The translations under genes were made by a program, and so were the position numbers. DNA of 64,000 bases from Planctomycetota bacterium (GTDB lineage Bacteria; Planctomycetota; SZUA-567; H5-PLA8): the NCBI GenBank assembly GCA_027493525.1, contig JAOSKN010000002.1:786288-850287 (forward strand), given 5' to 3'. Within the stretch, counting starts at the first letter, position 1. The number at the start of each line of letters is the position of its first letter. The notes beneath the pieces are model-generated. The model was not told the origin of the DNA and made no database searches. It worked only from the letters and a program-made list of their open reading frames with translations. Shown here one piece after another: positions 27,845 through 37,088 of this stretch.

Positions 27845-28963
27845 TTACCCCGCCGCGACCGGTTCCGGCGGCGCGTCGATCAGTTCGTAGAAGAAGTTGC
27901 GCTGGCGCAGCGTGAGGCCCAGTTCGGCGGACATCCGGCGCATCTGCTCGATCTGGACGCGATGCACCGTCCCGGCCTGGCTCACGACGTTCTCCTCCAT
28001 CATGAACCCGCCCCAGTCGTTGCAGCCGTGGAGGAAGCTCAACTGCCCGACCTTCGCGCCCTGCGTGACCCAGCTCGCCTGGAGGTTGCGGATGTTGTCC
28101 AGGTACAGGCGGCTGACGGCCAGCATGCGCAGGTACTCCACCGCGCCGGCCTTGCGGATCTTGCCTTCCAGCAGGGTGTGGTCGGGCTGCATCGTCCAGA
28201 CGATGAACGCCGTCCAGGGGCCGGCATCGAGCCCGCCGCAGCGGTCCTGCACCTGCCGCACGCGTTCGAGGTGCTCGATCCGCTCGGCCAGCGTCTCGTA
28301 ATGCCCGATGACCATGCTCACCGAGCCCTTCAGGCCTTCGGCGTGCGCCTGGACGTACACGTCAAGCCATTCGTCGGTCATGGCCTTCTTGGGCGCGATG
28401 ATCTTCCGCACGCGGTCCACGAGGATCTCGCCGCCGCCGCCGGGGATCGATTGCAGGCCCGCGGCCTTGAAGCGCCGCACGATCTCGCGCACGGGCAGCT
28501 TCCAGAGCTTCGAGAAGAAGACGATTTCGCTGGGGCTGAAGGCGTGGCGGTGGACATCCGGGAACTCGCGCCGCAGGTCGGAGAGCAGTTCCTCGTACCA
28601 TTCGATCTGGAGCCGCGGGTGGTGCCCGCCCTGCATCAGGATCTGCGTCCCGCCGATGGCGGCCAGTTCGCGGATTTTCCGGTACAGCGTCTCGCGCGGC
28701 AGGACGTAGGCCTCGACGTCGCCGGGCCGGCGGTAGAAGGCGCAGAAGTCGCAGTCGGCCACGCAGACGTTCGTGTAGTTGATGTTCCGGTCGATGACGA
28801 AGGTCGCGACGGGCTCGGGATGCAGGCGGTTCTTCACGGCCAGCGCCGCCGCGCCGAGGTCGTTCAGTTCCGCGCGTTCGAGCAGCAGCAGGCCGTCCTC
28901 CGGCGAGAGGCGTTCACCGCCGGCGGCTTTCTGCAGGATCGTGTTTGCATCCTTGGCGCTCAT
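27845..28963 (-). CDS. mqnC: Cyclic dehypoxanthine futalosine synthase (radical SAM)
   Basis: 372 residues. The radical SAM cluster motif CVADCDFC (Cys67, Cys71, Cys74) lies in VIDRNINYTNVCVADCDFCAFYR, the MqnC/MqnE signature. The GGTQILMQGGHHP and HAFSPSEI stretches also fit MqnC. MqnC performs the cyclisation step of the futalosine pathway to menaquinone, in the cytoplasm. No other mqn gene is next to it. MqnE, its paralogue, is the alternative; length and the FCAFYR text favour MqnC. Confidence 0.88.
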   Translation of the reverse strand: MSAKDANTILQKAAGGERLSPEDGLLLLERAELNDLGAAALAVKNRLHPEPVATFVIDRNINYTNVCVADCDFCAFYRRPGDVEAYVLPRETLYRKIRELAAIGGTQILMQGGHHPRLQIEWYEELLSDLRREFPDVHRHAFSPSEIVFFSKLWKLPVREIVRRFKAAGLQSIPGGGGEILVDRVRKIIAPKKAMTDEWLDVYVQAHAEGLKGSVSMVIGHYETLAERIEHLERVRQVQDRCGGLDAGPWTAFIVWTMQPDHTLLEGKIRKAGAVEYLRMLAVSRLYLDNIRNLQASWVTQGAKVGQLSFLHGCNDWGGFMMEENVVSQAGTVHRVQIEQMRRMSAELGLTLRQRNFFYELIDAPPEPVAAG

Positions 28964-29168
28964 TTCGTGAATATTCTGTGCCCCTGCAAGCGAAAAGGCA
29001 AGGGACGCGCAACTCGGCGCAAGGCGAATGCCCGCGGCCTACTCGAACGCACTTGTGATCTTCAGCGCGCCCGTGGAGCGGTCTTCTGCTCTTGCTTTCG
29101 CAAGCCCGCGATCTAAGCCCAAAGGTGGCAGTTGTATTCAAACGCGCCGAACCGCCGGGAGTCGCCGC

Positions 29169-30518
29169 ATGCCGGACGGTCCCCACGCCAGCGATCCGTT
29201 GCGCCCCGCTATGGCCTGCATGGCCGATGGCCGCTTTCCCGACGCCCTCGACATGCTCCTCGATCTCGACCAGAGCGCGTTCTCGCCGTGCGAGCAGGGT
29301 CGCGCGCTGGCGCTGGAGATCGTCTGCCTCGCGCAGCAGGATCTCGACGACGACGCGCGGCGCATGCTCTCGCGGGCGATGCGCCGCCACCCCGACGACC
29401 GCGCCTTCCAGCTCGCGCTGGGCATCCAGCTCTCCGAATGCGGCGCGCACGACTGGGCCGAGAAGGTCCTGCGCCGGCTGAGCGACCGCTTCGCCGACGA
29501 CCCGGTCCCGCTCTTCAACCTCGGCGTGGCGCTGGAGCACGACGCGCGCTGCGAGGAAGCCGTCGAGGCGTACCGGCAGGCGATCGCGCGCGACAGCGCC
29601 TCGGCCTGCCCCGAGTTCCACGCGCGCCTGGGCCACGCGCTGCAGCGGATGGGCCGCCTGATCGAAGCCGCCGCCGCGCTCCGCGAGTACCTTTCGCAAA
29701 GGCCCCGCGACGCGCACGAATGGATTTCGCTCGCCATCGTCTGCAGCAACGCCGAGGACTACGCGAAGGCGCGGGAGGCCTACGAGAAGGCGCGCGAGCT
29801 CGAACCGGATTCCGTCAGCCTGCACTTCAACCGGGCCCAGACCGCGGCGCGGCAGGACGACCGCGAGACCCTCGCCGCCTGCGTCGCGACCCTGGAGCGC
29901 CTCGCGCCCGAGGACTGGCGGACCGAACTGGCGCGCGCGAGCCTGGCCGAACGCGACGGCGCGGCCTGGCAGGGCTGGGAGGCCTGCCGCCGCGCCTTCG
30001 AGCGCGCCGCGGGGCAGGCCGCGACGCTCGGTTGCGCCGAGGCCGAGGAGTGCGTCGCCATCGCCGCGGCCTCCACGCTCACCTACGCCGCGCGCAACCG
30101 CCTGGGCGAGCACGCCGGGGAGTTCGTGGCCCAGGTCTTCGACGCCGAACTCTTCGACGAATGCGTCCTGGCCGCGCTGCGCCGGCTTGAGGGCGCGCAC
30201 AGCCGGCACGCGCGGGAGTTCGACGTGTTGCTGGAAGGCCGCCGGAACGAGGCCTCCGAGGACGACGGCGCGGACCCGGACGAGGCCCCGGCGCCGGGCG
30301 CGAGATTCTTCCGCAGCCTGCGGGTCTGGGCCGACGACGCCGAGCAGGCCGGGCAGCTCGCGCTGGACTTCGAGCGCCGCTGCGGCGGCGTGGACCTCGA
30401 GATCGGTTCGGTGGAGCGCGGCGCGGCGACGGGCGCCGCACACCTTGGCGTGCGCTGGTGCTCCGCGCGCTGGAGCTACGAGAGCGAGGGCGACGGCCCC
30501 GAACGCGCCGAGCCCTGA
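29169..30518 (+). CDS. TPR-repeat protein
   Basis: 449 residues, started at ATG 29169 (upstream in-frame codons lack protein character). At least five tetratricopeptide repeats can be read between about residues 15 and 260, for example DPVPLFNLGVALEHDARCEEAVEAYRQAIARD and AHEWISLAIVCSNAEDYAKAREAYEKARELEPDS. The C-terminal part (about 300-449) is acidic with a small folded region. TPRs are protein-binding scaffolds. No enzymatic motif is visible. It is divergent from mqnC and convergent with fusA. Confidence 0.75.
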   Translation: MPDGPHASDPLRPAMACMADGRFPDALDMLLDLDQSAFSPCEQGRALALEIVCLAQQDLDDDARRMLSRAMRRHPDDRAFQLALGIQLSECGAHDWAEKVLRRLSDRFADDPVPLFNLGVALEHDARCEEAVEAYRQAIARDSASACPEFHARLGHALQRMGRLIEAAAALREYLSQRPRDAHEWISLAIVCSNAEDYAKAREAYEKARELEPDSVSLHFNRAQTAARQDDRETLAACVATLERLAPEDWRTELARASLAERDGAAWQGWEACRRAFERAAGQAATLGCAEAEECVAIAAASTLTYAARNRLGEHAGEFVAQVFDAELFDECVLAALRRLEGAHSRHAREFDVLLEGRRNEASEDDGADPDEAPAPGARFFRSLRVWADDAEQAGQLALDFERRCGGVDLEIGSVERGAATGAAHLGVRWCSARWSYESEGDGPERAEP

Positions 30519-30551
30519 CGCCCCTGACCTTCAGCCGGGCGAGCGCGCCCA

Positions 30552-30590
30552 ATAAAAAAGCCAGGTTCGGCGCGGCGCCGAACCTGGCTT
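30552..30590 (-). terminator. Terminator of fusA, probably bidirectional
   Basis: AAGCCAGGTTCGGC and GCCGAACCTGGCTT form a perfect 14-base stem with a 5-base loop. On the minus strand it is followed by TTTTTT (AAAAAA at 30554-30559 on the plus strand), giving a textbook terminator for fusA. Confidence 0.9.
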
Positions 30591-30609
30591 TCGCGGCCGG
30601 CTCAAACGG

Positions 30610-32745
30610 CTACTTCTTCTCGTCGCCCATGATTTCCTTGTACTTGCCGCGCGGGGCGGGCTCGTAGCCGAAGGGCTCCATGCTGTAGCTGGCGCGGCCG
30701 CTGGAAAGGCTGCGGCAGGCGTTGGAGTAGGCGAACATCTCGGCCAGCGGGCACTTGGCGCGGATGACCTTCAGGTGCGCGCGGTCGCCCAGTTCGGTGA
30801 TCACCGCCCGGCGGCTCTGCAGGTCGCCGATCAGGTTGCCCATGTACTCTTCGGGCGTGACGACCTCGACGTTCATGATCGGCTCGAGCAGGATCGGCTT
30901 GGCCTTGTTGGCGGCTTCCTTGTAGCCGATGCTCCCGGCCATCTCGAAGGCCAGGTCCGAGCTGTCCACCTCGTGGTATTTGCCGTCGAGGAGCGTGATC
31001 TTGATGTTGATGGTCGGGTAGCCGGCGATGACGCCGGTGAAAGCCGCGCCGCGCGCGCCGCGTTCGACCGAGGGGATGTACTCGCGCGGAATCGCGCCGC
31101 CGACGATCTCGGACTCGAAGAGCACGTGATCCGGCTCGTCGTTCGGGAACGGCTCGACCTTGAGGTAACAGACGCCGTACTGCCCGCGCCCGCCGGACTG
31201 CTGCACGAACTTGCCTTCGGCCTCGGCGGCGGCGGTGAGCGTCTCGCGGTAGCTGACGCGCGGGCTGCCGATGTTCGCGTCCACGCCGTGCTCGCGCACC
31301 AGCTTGGACTTGATGATCTCCAGGTGCAGCTCGCCCATGCCGCTGATGATGAGCTGGCCGGTCTCCGAGTTGAAGCGGTGCGTGAAGGTCGGGTCTTCCT
31401 TCGACAGCCGGGCCAGGGCGTTGGCGAGCTTGTCCTTGTCGTTGTTGGTCTTCGGCTCGATCGCCATGGAGATGACCGTGTCGGGAAACTTCGGCGGTTC
31501 CAGCAGGACCGGCTCGTCCTCGTCGCAGAGCGTGTCGCCGGTGTAGGTGAACTTCAGGCCGCCGACGGCGACGATGTCCCCGGGGAAGGCTTCCGCGCGC
31601 GGTTCGCGCGCGTCGGCGTGCATCAGGAAAATCCGGTCGACGCGCTCCTTCCGGTCGCGCGTGGCGTTGAAGAGCTTGTCGCCCTTCTTGAGCGTGCCGG
31701 AGTAGATGCGGATGAAGGTCAGGTCGCCGAACTTGTCGTAGAGCGTCTTGAAGGCCAGCGCCGCCAGCGGCTGGTCGGCGTAGTGCTTGCGCTCGAGGGT
31801 CTTTTCGTGATTCTCGGGGTCGAGGCCCACGGTGAGCTTCGCGTCGCGGGGCGAAGGCAGGTAGGCCACCACGGCGTCGAGCAGGCGCTGCACGCCGATG
31901 TAGTGGTAGGCCGAACCGCAGAGCACGGGGACGGCCTTGCTGGCCAGGCAGACGCGCCGCAGCGCGGCCGCCAGGTCGTCGGCCTCGGGGCGCTGTTCGG
32001 CCAGGAACATCTCGCCCATCTTCTCGTCGTCGTCGGCGAGCAGGTGGAAGAGCTCCTCGCGGCGCGCCTCGGCCTCCTCGCGGAACTCCTCGGTGACGTC
32101 CGATTCGACGATGTTCGCGCCCTTCGAATCCTTGTCGAAGATGTACTGCTTCATGGTCAGCAGGTTGATCACGCCGCGGAAATCGTGCTCCTTGCCGACC
32201 GGCATCTGGATCGGCAGGGGCTTGGCGCCGAGGCGCGTCTTGATCTGTTCGACGACCTGCCAGAATTCGGCGCCCACGCGGTCCATCTTGTTCACGAAGC
32301 ACAGGCGCGGGACCTTGTAGCGGTCGGCCTGCCGCCAGACCGTCTCCGACTGCGCTTCCACGCCGTCCACGCCGCTGAAGACCACGACCGCGCCGTCGAG
32401 GACGCGCAGCGAGCGCTGGACCTCGGCGGTGAAGTCGATGTGCCCGGGCGTGTCGATGATGTTGATCGTGTGGTCTTTCCACGCGCAGCTCACCGCGGCC
32501 GAGGTGATCGTGATGCCGCGTTCGCGCTCTTCCGGCATGTAGTCGGTGGTCGTGGTCCCTTCGTGGACCTCGCCCATCTTGTGCTGCTTGCCGGTGTAAT
32601 AGAGCACCCGCTCGGTCAAGGTCGTCTTGCCGGCATCGATGTGCGCGATGATGCCGATATTCCGCAGGCTCAGAATGGCTTGGCTGGCGCTGGGTTTCTT
32701 GGCCTCGGCGGCGGGGGCCTGAGGCAGGGACGTCGTGGCGGACAT
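30610..32745 (-). CDS. fusA: Elongation factor G
   Basis: 711 residues from ATG 32745 (GGAG upstream; the longer frame reaching back to 32898 lacks any support). The G1 box AHIDAGKTT, switch region [19 protein letters not shown]3 DTPGHIDF, G4 NKMD and later domains, including the domain III-V motifs of EF-G ([25 protein letters not shown]), are all present. EF-G drives ribosomal translocation with GTP. It sits downstream of rpsG in the classical str order but is separated from it by a terminator and 550 bases. Confidence 0.97.
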   Translation of the reverse strand: MSATTSLPQAPAAEAKKPSASQAILSLRNIGIIAHIDAGKTTLTERVLYYTGKQHKMGEVHEGTTTTDYMPEERERGITITSAAVSCAWKDHTINIIDTPGHIDFTAEVQRSLRVLDGAVVVFSGVDGVEAQSETVWRQADRYKVPRLCFVNKMDRVGAEFWQVVEQIKTRLGAKPLPIQMPVGKEHDFRGVINLLTMKQYIFDKDSKGANIVESDVTEEFREEAEARREELFHLLADDDEKMGEMFLAEQRPEADDLAAALRRVCLASKAVPVLCGSAYHYIGVQRLLDAVVAYLPSPRDAKLTVGLDPENHEKTLERKHYADQPLAALAFKTLYDKFGDLTFIRIYSGTLKKGDKLFNATRDRKERVDRIFLMHADAREPRAEAFPGDIVAVGGLKFTYTGDTLCDEDEPVLLEPPKFPDTVISMAIEPKTNNDKDKLANALARLSKEDPTFTHRFNSETGQLIISGMGELHLEIIKSKLVREHGVDANIGSPRVSYRETLTAAAEAEGKFVQQSGGRGQYGVCYLKVEPFPNDEPDHVLFESEIVGGAIPREYIPSVERGARGAAFTGVIAGYPTINIKITLLDGKYHEVDSSDLAFEMAGSIGYKEAANKAKPILLEPIMNVEVVTPEEYMGNLIGDLQSRRAVITELGDRAHLKVIRAKCPLAEMFAYSNACRSLSSGRASYSMEPFGYEPAPRGKYKEIMGDEKK

Positions 32746-33225
32746 GTCGTTCTTCGCTCCTGGTGCCGAAGGCTCTTCGGGTCTCGACACGGTTGATGCT
32801 CCGTTCGCACGTTCCGGCCCGCAGCCGGCCTTTGGGTACAACGACGGCCTTCCCTCGGACCTCGGTCCGGGGGAATCCCCTACCTGCTTCTCGACCATTT
32901 TGAACTCGGTCTTGAGGTCGCCTTACGGCGACGCTTTGTACGGCACGGCGCGGAAGGAGAAGAGGAGGGCGCGCGGGCGTTACAGGCTCATGGGACGATG
33001 CGAACCTCCATAAGGGGCCGGACCACGCGGTCCAGGCGACGAATCGAGCCAAAAAGTCTAGGGGCGGCCTAACGAAAATCAACCCCCCAGTTCGTAAATC
33101 TTGCCCCGGAACGGGTTGAGCCGGATGTAAAGAAGGGCCGAATCGAGCCCCTAATTCCGCAGCCTGCGCTCCGGAGTGCCCATGAAATGGGCAACCTGCC
33201 CCGAATTCACCTACGCAGCCTGGCG
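32746..33225 (-). other. Long leader and spacer upstream of fusA
   Basis: About 480 bases between the fusA start and the rpsG terminator contain no gene. It holds the putative fusA promoter (33055-33082), which implies a leader of about 300 bases. A small perfect hairpin, TGCCCAT-GAA-ATGGGCA, sits at about 33178-33194. No known riboswitch was recognised. Confidence 0.5.
33055..33082 (-). promoter_or_regulatory. Candidate sigma-70 promoter of fusA
   Basis: Read on the minus strand, TTGATT and TAGACT are separated by 16 bases, close to the sigma-70 consensus. It lies about 310 bases before the fusA start. Confidence 0.4.
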
Positions 33226-33275
33226 AAAAAAAGAAGGCACGGACGCCGGCCGCTTTGAGCCGTGGTCCGTGCCTT
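33226..33275 (-). terminator. Terminator downstream of rpsG
   Basis: On the minus strand AAGGCACGGAC and its complement form an 11-base stem around a 20-base loop, followed by CTTTTTTT-like bases (A-run at 33226-33232 on the plus strand). It closes the rpsL-rpsG transcript. Confidence 0.85.
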
Positions 33276-33299
33276 GACCGTGTCCCGGTAAGGTGGGGC

Positions 33300-33818
33300 T
33301 TAGAACGCGAAGTGGCTGAAGGCCTTGTTCGCCTCGGCCATCTTGTGGGTGTTCTCGCGCTTGGTGATCGCCGCGCCTTCCTTCTTGGAGGCGTCCATGA
33401 ACTCGCCCGCGAGCCGCTCGGCCATCGGGCGGCCCTTCTTGGAGCGGGTCGCTTCGAGGATCCAGCGGATCGCGAGGCTCTGCGCGCGCTTGCGGTTCAC
33501 TTCGACGGGCACCTGCCAGGTCGCGCCGCCGACGCGCCGCGACTTCACTTCGATCATGGGCTTGACGTTGTTGATCGCGCCGAGGAAGACCTCGAGCGGC
33601 TTCGCGCCGCTGCGCTTCTCGACCAGCGCCATCGCGTCGTAGAAAATCTTCTCGCTCTTGCCCTTCTGCCCGTCGGACATCATGCAGTGAATGAACTTCG
33701 TCACCAGCAGGTCGCCGTAGATCGGGTCGGGGCGCAGGCCGCGGCCGGTCACGCGGGGGTTCACCGGCAGGGCGGGCACTTCCTTCTTCTCTTCTCGCCT
33801 GCGTCGCATCATCGCCAT
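33300..33818 (-). CDS. rpsG: 30S ribosomal protein S7
   Basis: 172 residues. RPDPIYGDLLVTKFIHCMMSDGQKGKSEKIFYDAM ... PMIEVKSRRVGGATWQVPVEV ... AIRWI are S7 text throughout. S7 nucleates the 30S head by binding 16S rRNA. It is slightly longer than the usual 156 residues because of an insert (VPALPVNPRVTGRGL) near the N-terminus. Two or three closely spaced Met codons (MAMM) make the exact start uncertain. It follows rpsL by 42 bases. Confidence 0.97.
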   Translation of the reverse strand: MAMMRRRREEKKEVPALPVNPRVTGRGLRPDPIYGDLLVTKFIHCMMSDGQKGKSEKIFYDAMALVEKRSGAKPLEVFLGAINNVKPMIEVKSRRVGGATWQVPVEVNRKRAQSLAIRWILEATRSKKGRPMAERLAGEFMDASKKEGAAITKRENTHKMAEANKAFSHFAF

Positions 33819-33860
33819 GGCGCTTCGACTCCGAGCTTCCGCTCTCTTGGGGTTCCTGGG

Positions 33861-34238
33861 TTAGCTGGCCTTCGGCCGCTTGGTGCCGTACTTGGAACGG
33901 CTCTGCTTGCGATCCTGCACGCCCTGGCAGTCGTAAACGCCGCGGACGATGTGGTACCGCACGCCCGGCAGGTCGCGCACGCGGCCGCCGCGGACGAGCA
34001 CGATCGAGTGCTCCTGAAGATTGTGCCCTTCGCCCGGGATGTACACCGTGACTTCCTTGCCGTTGCTCAAGCGCACGCGCGCGATCTTGCGCAGCGCCGA
34101 GTTCGGCTTCTTGGGCGTCATCGTCTTGACCGCCAGGCACACGCCCTTCTTGAAGGGGTTGCTCTCGAGCACGGGGCTCTTGGACTTCCGCTTTTGAACC
34201 CTGCGCGGGGTCCGCACCAATTGATTGATGGTAGGCAT
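33861..34238 (-). CDS. rpsL: 30S ribosomal protein S12
   Basis: 125 residues, the typical length. [22 protein letters not shown] and [12 protein letters not shown] are the invariant S12 segments near the decoding centre. The lysine and proline positions where streptomycin-resistance changes usually occur carry ordinary residues (PKKPNS). It is the first gene of the operon, with AAGGA just before the ATG. A plausible promoter lies 80-100 bases upstream. Confidence 0.98.
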   Translation of the reverse strand: MPTINQLVRTPRRVQKRKSKSPVLESNPFKKGVCLAVKTMTPKKPNSALRKIARVRLSNGKEVTVYIPGEGHNLQEHSIVLVRGGRVRDLPGVRYHIVRGVYDCQGVQDRKQSRSKYGTKRPKAS

Positions 34239-34546
34239 CGGATCCTTCCGCTACGGTAGCGCGCCAACAAAAATCCCGGGCGCCGGTTTCCACCGGGCCT
34301 CGGGGAAAGGGCCATTCATACTCCAAACCAAGCCGGCATCAAGTTCAATTAGGGCGCTGCACATGAGAGGCGCCAAAGACCCCGGCATTGCCGCGTTGGC
34401 CTCCCTTCTGCTTATCTGACCTCTGGACCTTGATCGCGCTGCTGCCTTGTTGCAGCCTGCGTCGGTTGATGTTCTTGCACGCCTGTTAAGGCGCGTTTGG
34501 CGTCGGGGGCGTTGCGAAATGTGATGGGGTGTTAGGTTAGGGTTAA
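34239..34546. other. Divergent promoter region between rpsL and the STAS gene
   Basis: About 300 bases without a gene. The rpsL promoter is proposed at 34315-34342. The part from about 34380 is unusually rich in GTTG/TGTT words and should carry the promoter of the STAS/histidine-kinase pair, but no clear -35/-10 stands out. Confidence 0.4.
34315..34342 (-). promoter_or_regulatory. Candidate sigma-70 promoter of rpsL-rpsG
   Basis: On the minus strand TTGATG and TATGAA are 16 bases apart, about 75 bases before the rpsL start. Confidence 0.45.
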
Positions 34547-34945
34547 ATGAGGGCAATTTCTTACAAAATGAGGGTATTGGGAGTGTCCGATTCTGCCCCA
34601 AGAATGAAGCGCTCTACGAGCTTCCTTTCGGTCTGCAAATCCGATGGCCAAGTGCTGCGGATTGAAGGCGCGTTGCTGCGCGTGCACCTGGGTCCGTTCT
34701 GTGAGCAGGTCGCGGGGCTGGCGAACGTGCCGTCGCCCGAGGTCACGCTGGACTTTACGGGTTGCGTATACATGAGTTCGCAGTTCATCGGCCGGCTCGT
34801 GGACGGCGTTCAGGAAGTCCGCCGCAGCGGCAAGCAGGTCCGCGTGCTGCTGAGCCCCGAGTTGGGAGAGTTCTTCGATCGGGCGCATTTGCAGCACCTC
34901 TTCGAGTACGAGGTCGTGAGGGGCACGAAGGCCAGCCTATCGTAA
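34547..34945 (+). CDS. STAS-domain protein (anti-sigma-factor-antagonist-like)
   Basis: Up to 132 residues, starting at Met1, Met8 or Met20 (34547, 34568 or 34604); no ribosome site decides between them. The core has the STAS pattern: strands LRIEGALLRVHLGPFCEQVAGL, VTLDFTGCVYMSSQFIGRLVDGVQEVRRSGKQVRVLL, with the serines of 'YMSSQF' at the position where such domains are often phosphorylated. STAS proteins bind anti-sigma kinases or other partners. It lies 38 bases before the histidine kinase gene, suggesting a joint regulatory unit. Confidence 0.75.
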   Translation: MRAISYKMRVLGVSDSAPRMKRSTSFLSVCKSDGQVLRIEGALLRVHLGPFCEQVAGLANVPSPEVTLDFTGCVYMSSQFIGRLVDGVQEVRRSGKQVRVLLSPELGEFFDRAHLQHLFEYEVVRGTKASLS

Positions 34946-34983
34946 GCCCCCGCAGGGCCGGGACGAGGCAACGGGGAACGCCA

Positions 34984-35928
34984 GTGGGGAGCGTGGCCAG
35001 GCCGCAACCGGAGCCCGACGGGGCCCTCGAAGCCGAAGCCTTGCGCAAGCTGACGGCGAAGCTGGCCAGGTTGAGCGGCGACGCGCTTCCGGATCTCGCG
35101 GCCGCCCGCCCTTCCGAACTCCTGGCCCGGCTCGACCGCTTGGCCTCGGCCTGCGAACAGAAATTCGGCTCCCAGTCGCCGCAGGTCGAGAGCCTGAAGG
35201 CCGAGTTCATCCGCAACGTCTCCCACGAACTGCGCACGCCGCTGGCCTCCATCGAAGGCTTCGCCATGGCGCTCCTGCGCGGGATGGATCCCAAGCCGGC
35301 CAGGAACGGCGAGGAACTTCCGCGCGAGATGCAGCGCCGCTTCCTGGAGATCATCAACCAGGAGGCGCGCCGGCTGAGCGAGCTGATCGAGGACGTGCTG
35401 GACCTGAGCGAGATCGAGTCGCATCCCCAGAACGAGGACCGCACGGAGTTCAGCGCCGAGGAGGTCTTCGCCGACGCCGTGGCGACCTTCCGCTCGCGCT
35501 GGGGCGCGGAGCCGGCGCGGCAGATCAGGCTGACCCTGGAGCCGCGCGCGCCGGGGCCGACCGTCTACGCGAACCGCAACGCCGTCGAGGAGATGCTCCG
35601 GCACCTCCTCGACAACGCCAAGAAGTTCTCCGGCGGCAAGGCCATCGAACTGGGCGCGGCCCCGTGGGGCGAAGAAAACGGGCGGGCCTGGTCGCGGATC
35701 TGGGTCAGCGACGCCGGGATCGGGATCCCCGCCGTCGAGAAGTCGCGCGTCTTCCGCAAGTTCCACCGCCTCGACAGCGCCGCGCATACGCTCCCCGGGA
35801 CCGGCCTGGGCCTGACCATCGTCAAGACGCTCGTGGACCAGAACGACGGGCGCATCAACCTCGAGTCCGAACTCGGCGCCGGCGCGACCTTCACCATCAC
35901 CCTCCCCAGCCACCCGCCCAAGAGCTGA
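34984..35928 (+). CDS. Sensor histidine kinase, soluble
   Basis: 314 residues, started at GTG 34984 with GGGGA before it. Residues 1-70 form a helical region of unknown role. The H-box SHELRTPL has the phosphorylatable His81. The ATP-binding part has the N-box HLLDNAKKF, G1 DAGIGIP and G2 GTGLGLTIVK. There is no transmembrane segment, so it is cytoplasmic, sensing through partners (the STAS protein next to it is a candidate). The cognate response regulator is not adjacent. Confidence 0.9.
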   Translation: MGSVARPQPEPDGALEAEALRKLTAKLARLSGDALPDLAAARPSELLARLDRLASACEQKFGSQSPQVESLKAEFIRNVSHELRTPLASIEGFAMALLRGMDPKPARNGEELPREMQRRFLEIINQEARRLSELIEDVLDLSEIESHPQNEDRTEFSAEEVFADAVATFRSRWGAEPARQIRLTLEPRAPGPTVYANRNAVEEMLRHLLDNAKKFSGGKAIELGAAPWGEENGRAWSRIWVSDAGIGIPAVEKSRVFRKFHRLDSAAHTLPGTGLGLTIVKTLVDQNDGRINLESELGAGATFTITLPSHPPKS

Positions 35929-36014
35929 CGCGCTCCCCCGCCGGCCCCTTCCAGCGAATTGCCGAAAGGATTTCGCGCCCTTTCCAATTCGATGCACGGA
36001 AAGGGGAAACGCCC

Positions 36015-37025
36015 ATGAGATGGTTTGGCTGGGGTCGCGAGCGGCTCTCGCCGAGTCAGCGGAGGCGCGGGCTGCCGTTCCAGAAGTATCGCCATGCGGT
36101 GGCGCGGAGGCGGAGGTTCTACTGGAAGCTGGCCATCCTCGGCCTGCTCGCCGCGATCTTCCTGGGCTTTCCCAGCCTGCGCCTCGCGCTGGTGTCCAGG
36201 ATCGCCGAGCGCGTGCCGGTCTCGTACGAAGTCGGCCTGGGCGAGGACGCCTACGCCTCGCTTGCCCGGAACGCGCATCTCGTGGAAGACGCGGGGCTCG
36301 AGGCCAACCTGGCCTGCATCACCCGCGAACTGCTCAAGGGCCTACCGGAAGAAGATCGCCGCTTCGAGTTCCGCTTTCACATCCTGGAGGACTCCGGCGT
36401 GAACGCCTGCGCCCTGCCGGGCGGGCACGTCTTCGTGAACAGCGGGCTGCTGCTGGAGGCCAGGTCCAACGAGGAGATCGCCGGCGTGCTGGCGCACGAG
36501 ATCGCCCACGTGACGCGCCGCCACGCCCTCTGCGGCATGATCGAACGGGAAGGCACGGCCGCGCTGCTCATGGCCTTCTTCGGACGGTACAACGACGAAG
36601 CGGAACTTCTGGCGCGCCTGGGTTCGCAGTACTTGCTGGCGCTGAAGTTCTCCCGCGATCACGAGCGCGAAGCCGACGAGACCGGCTGGGCTTACCTGGA
36701 GCGGGCGCGCATCGATCCGCGCGGGCTGCGCGATTTCTTCAAACGCCTCTCCGCTCGGGATAAAGCCCATGTCGATGCCGGATCGGCCCTCGCGACCGGC
36801 GCGCTGTCTCTGCTCAGCACCCACCCGGCGCCGCCGGACCGCGTCGCGTACCTGGATGCGAAGTGGCGGGCGTCGGAGCGGCACGATGGCTTCACGGCGC
36901 TGGATGTGAACCTGCCGGAATTCCAGGCGCGGTTGCGCGCGGCCCTGGGCCTCGCCGCGCCGGAGCCCGCGCCCGCGGAGAGCTTGGACTTCTCGCCCCT
37001 GCGCCCGGAGGAGCCGGCGCGATAG
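36015..37025 (+). CDS. M48-family zinc metalloprotease, membrane-anchored
   Basis: 336 residues from ATG 36015. A basic N-terminal tail is followed by a transmembrane helix at about 37-55. The zinc motif HEIAH (His161, Glu162, His165) and the third ligand in HEREADETG (Glu219) are intact, as in the BepA/Oma1/M48 family. FALPGGHVFVNSGLL-type text (ALPGGHVFVNSGLLLEA) is also diagnostic. Such enzymes take part in envelope protein quality control. It follows the histidine kinase by about 85 bases. Confidence 0.9.
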   Translation: MRWFGWGRERLSPSQRRRGLPFQKYRHAVARRRRFYWKLAILGLLAAIFLGFPSLRLALVSRIAERVPVSYEVGLGEDAYASLARNAHLVEDAGLEANLACITRELLKGLPEEDRRFEFRFHILEDSGVNACALPGGHVFVNSGLLLEARSNEEIAGVLAHEIAHVTRRHALCGMIEREGTAALLMAFFGRYNDEAELLARLGSQYLLALKFSRDHEREADETGWAYLERARIDPRGLRDFFKRLSARDKAHVDAGSALATGALSLLSTHPAPPDRVAYLDAKWRASERHDGFTALDVNLPEFQARLRAALGLAAPEPAPAESLDFSPLRPEEPAR

Positions 37026-37088
37026 CCTCGTTCGCATGCCACGAGCCGCAGGCGCGGCGCGCGGAAGAATTCGAACCGGCGCAGGGGT

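Noticed and set aside
30768..33082. Long alternative frames over fusA on both strands
   Set aside because: They contain no conserved motifs; the fusA frame has all EF-G boxes.
34380..34500. tRNA gene near the rpsL/STAS gap
   Set aside because: No cloverleaf, anticodon arm or TTCGANTC loop could be formed.
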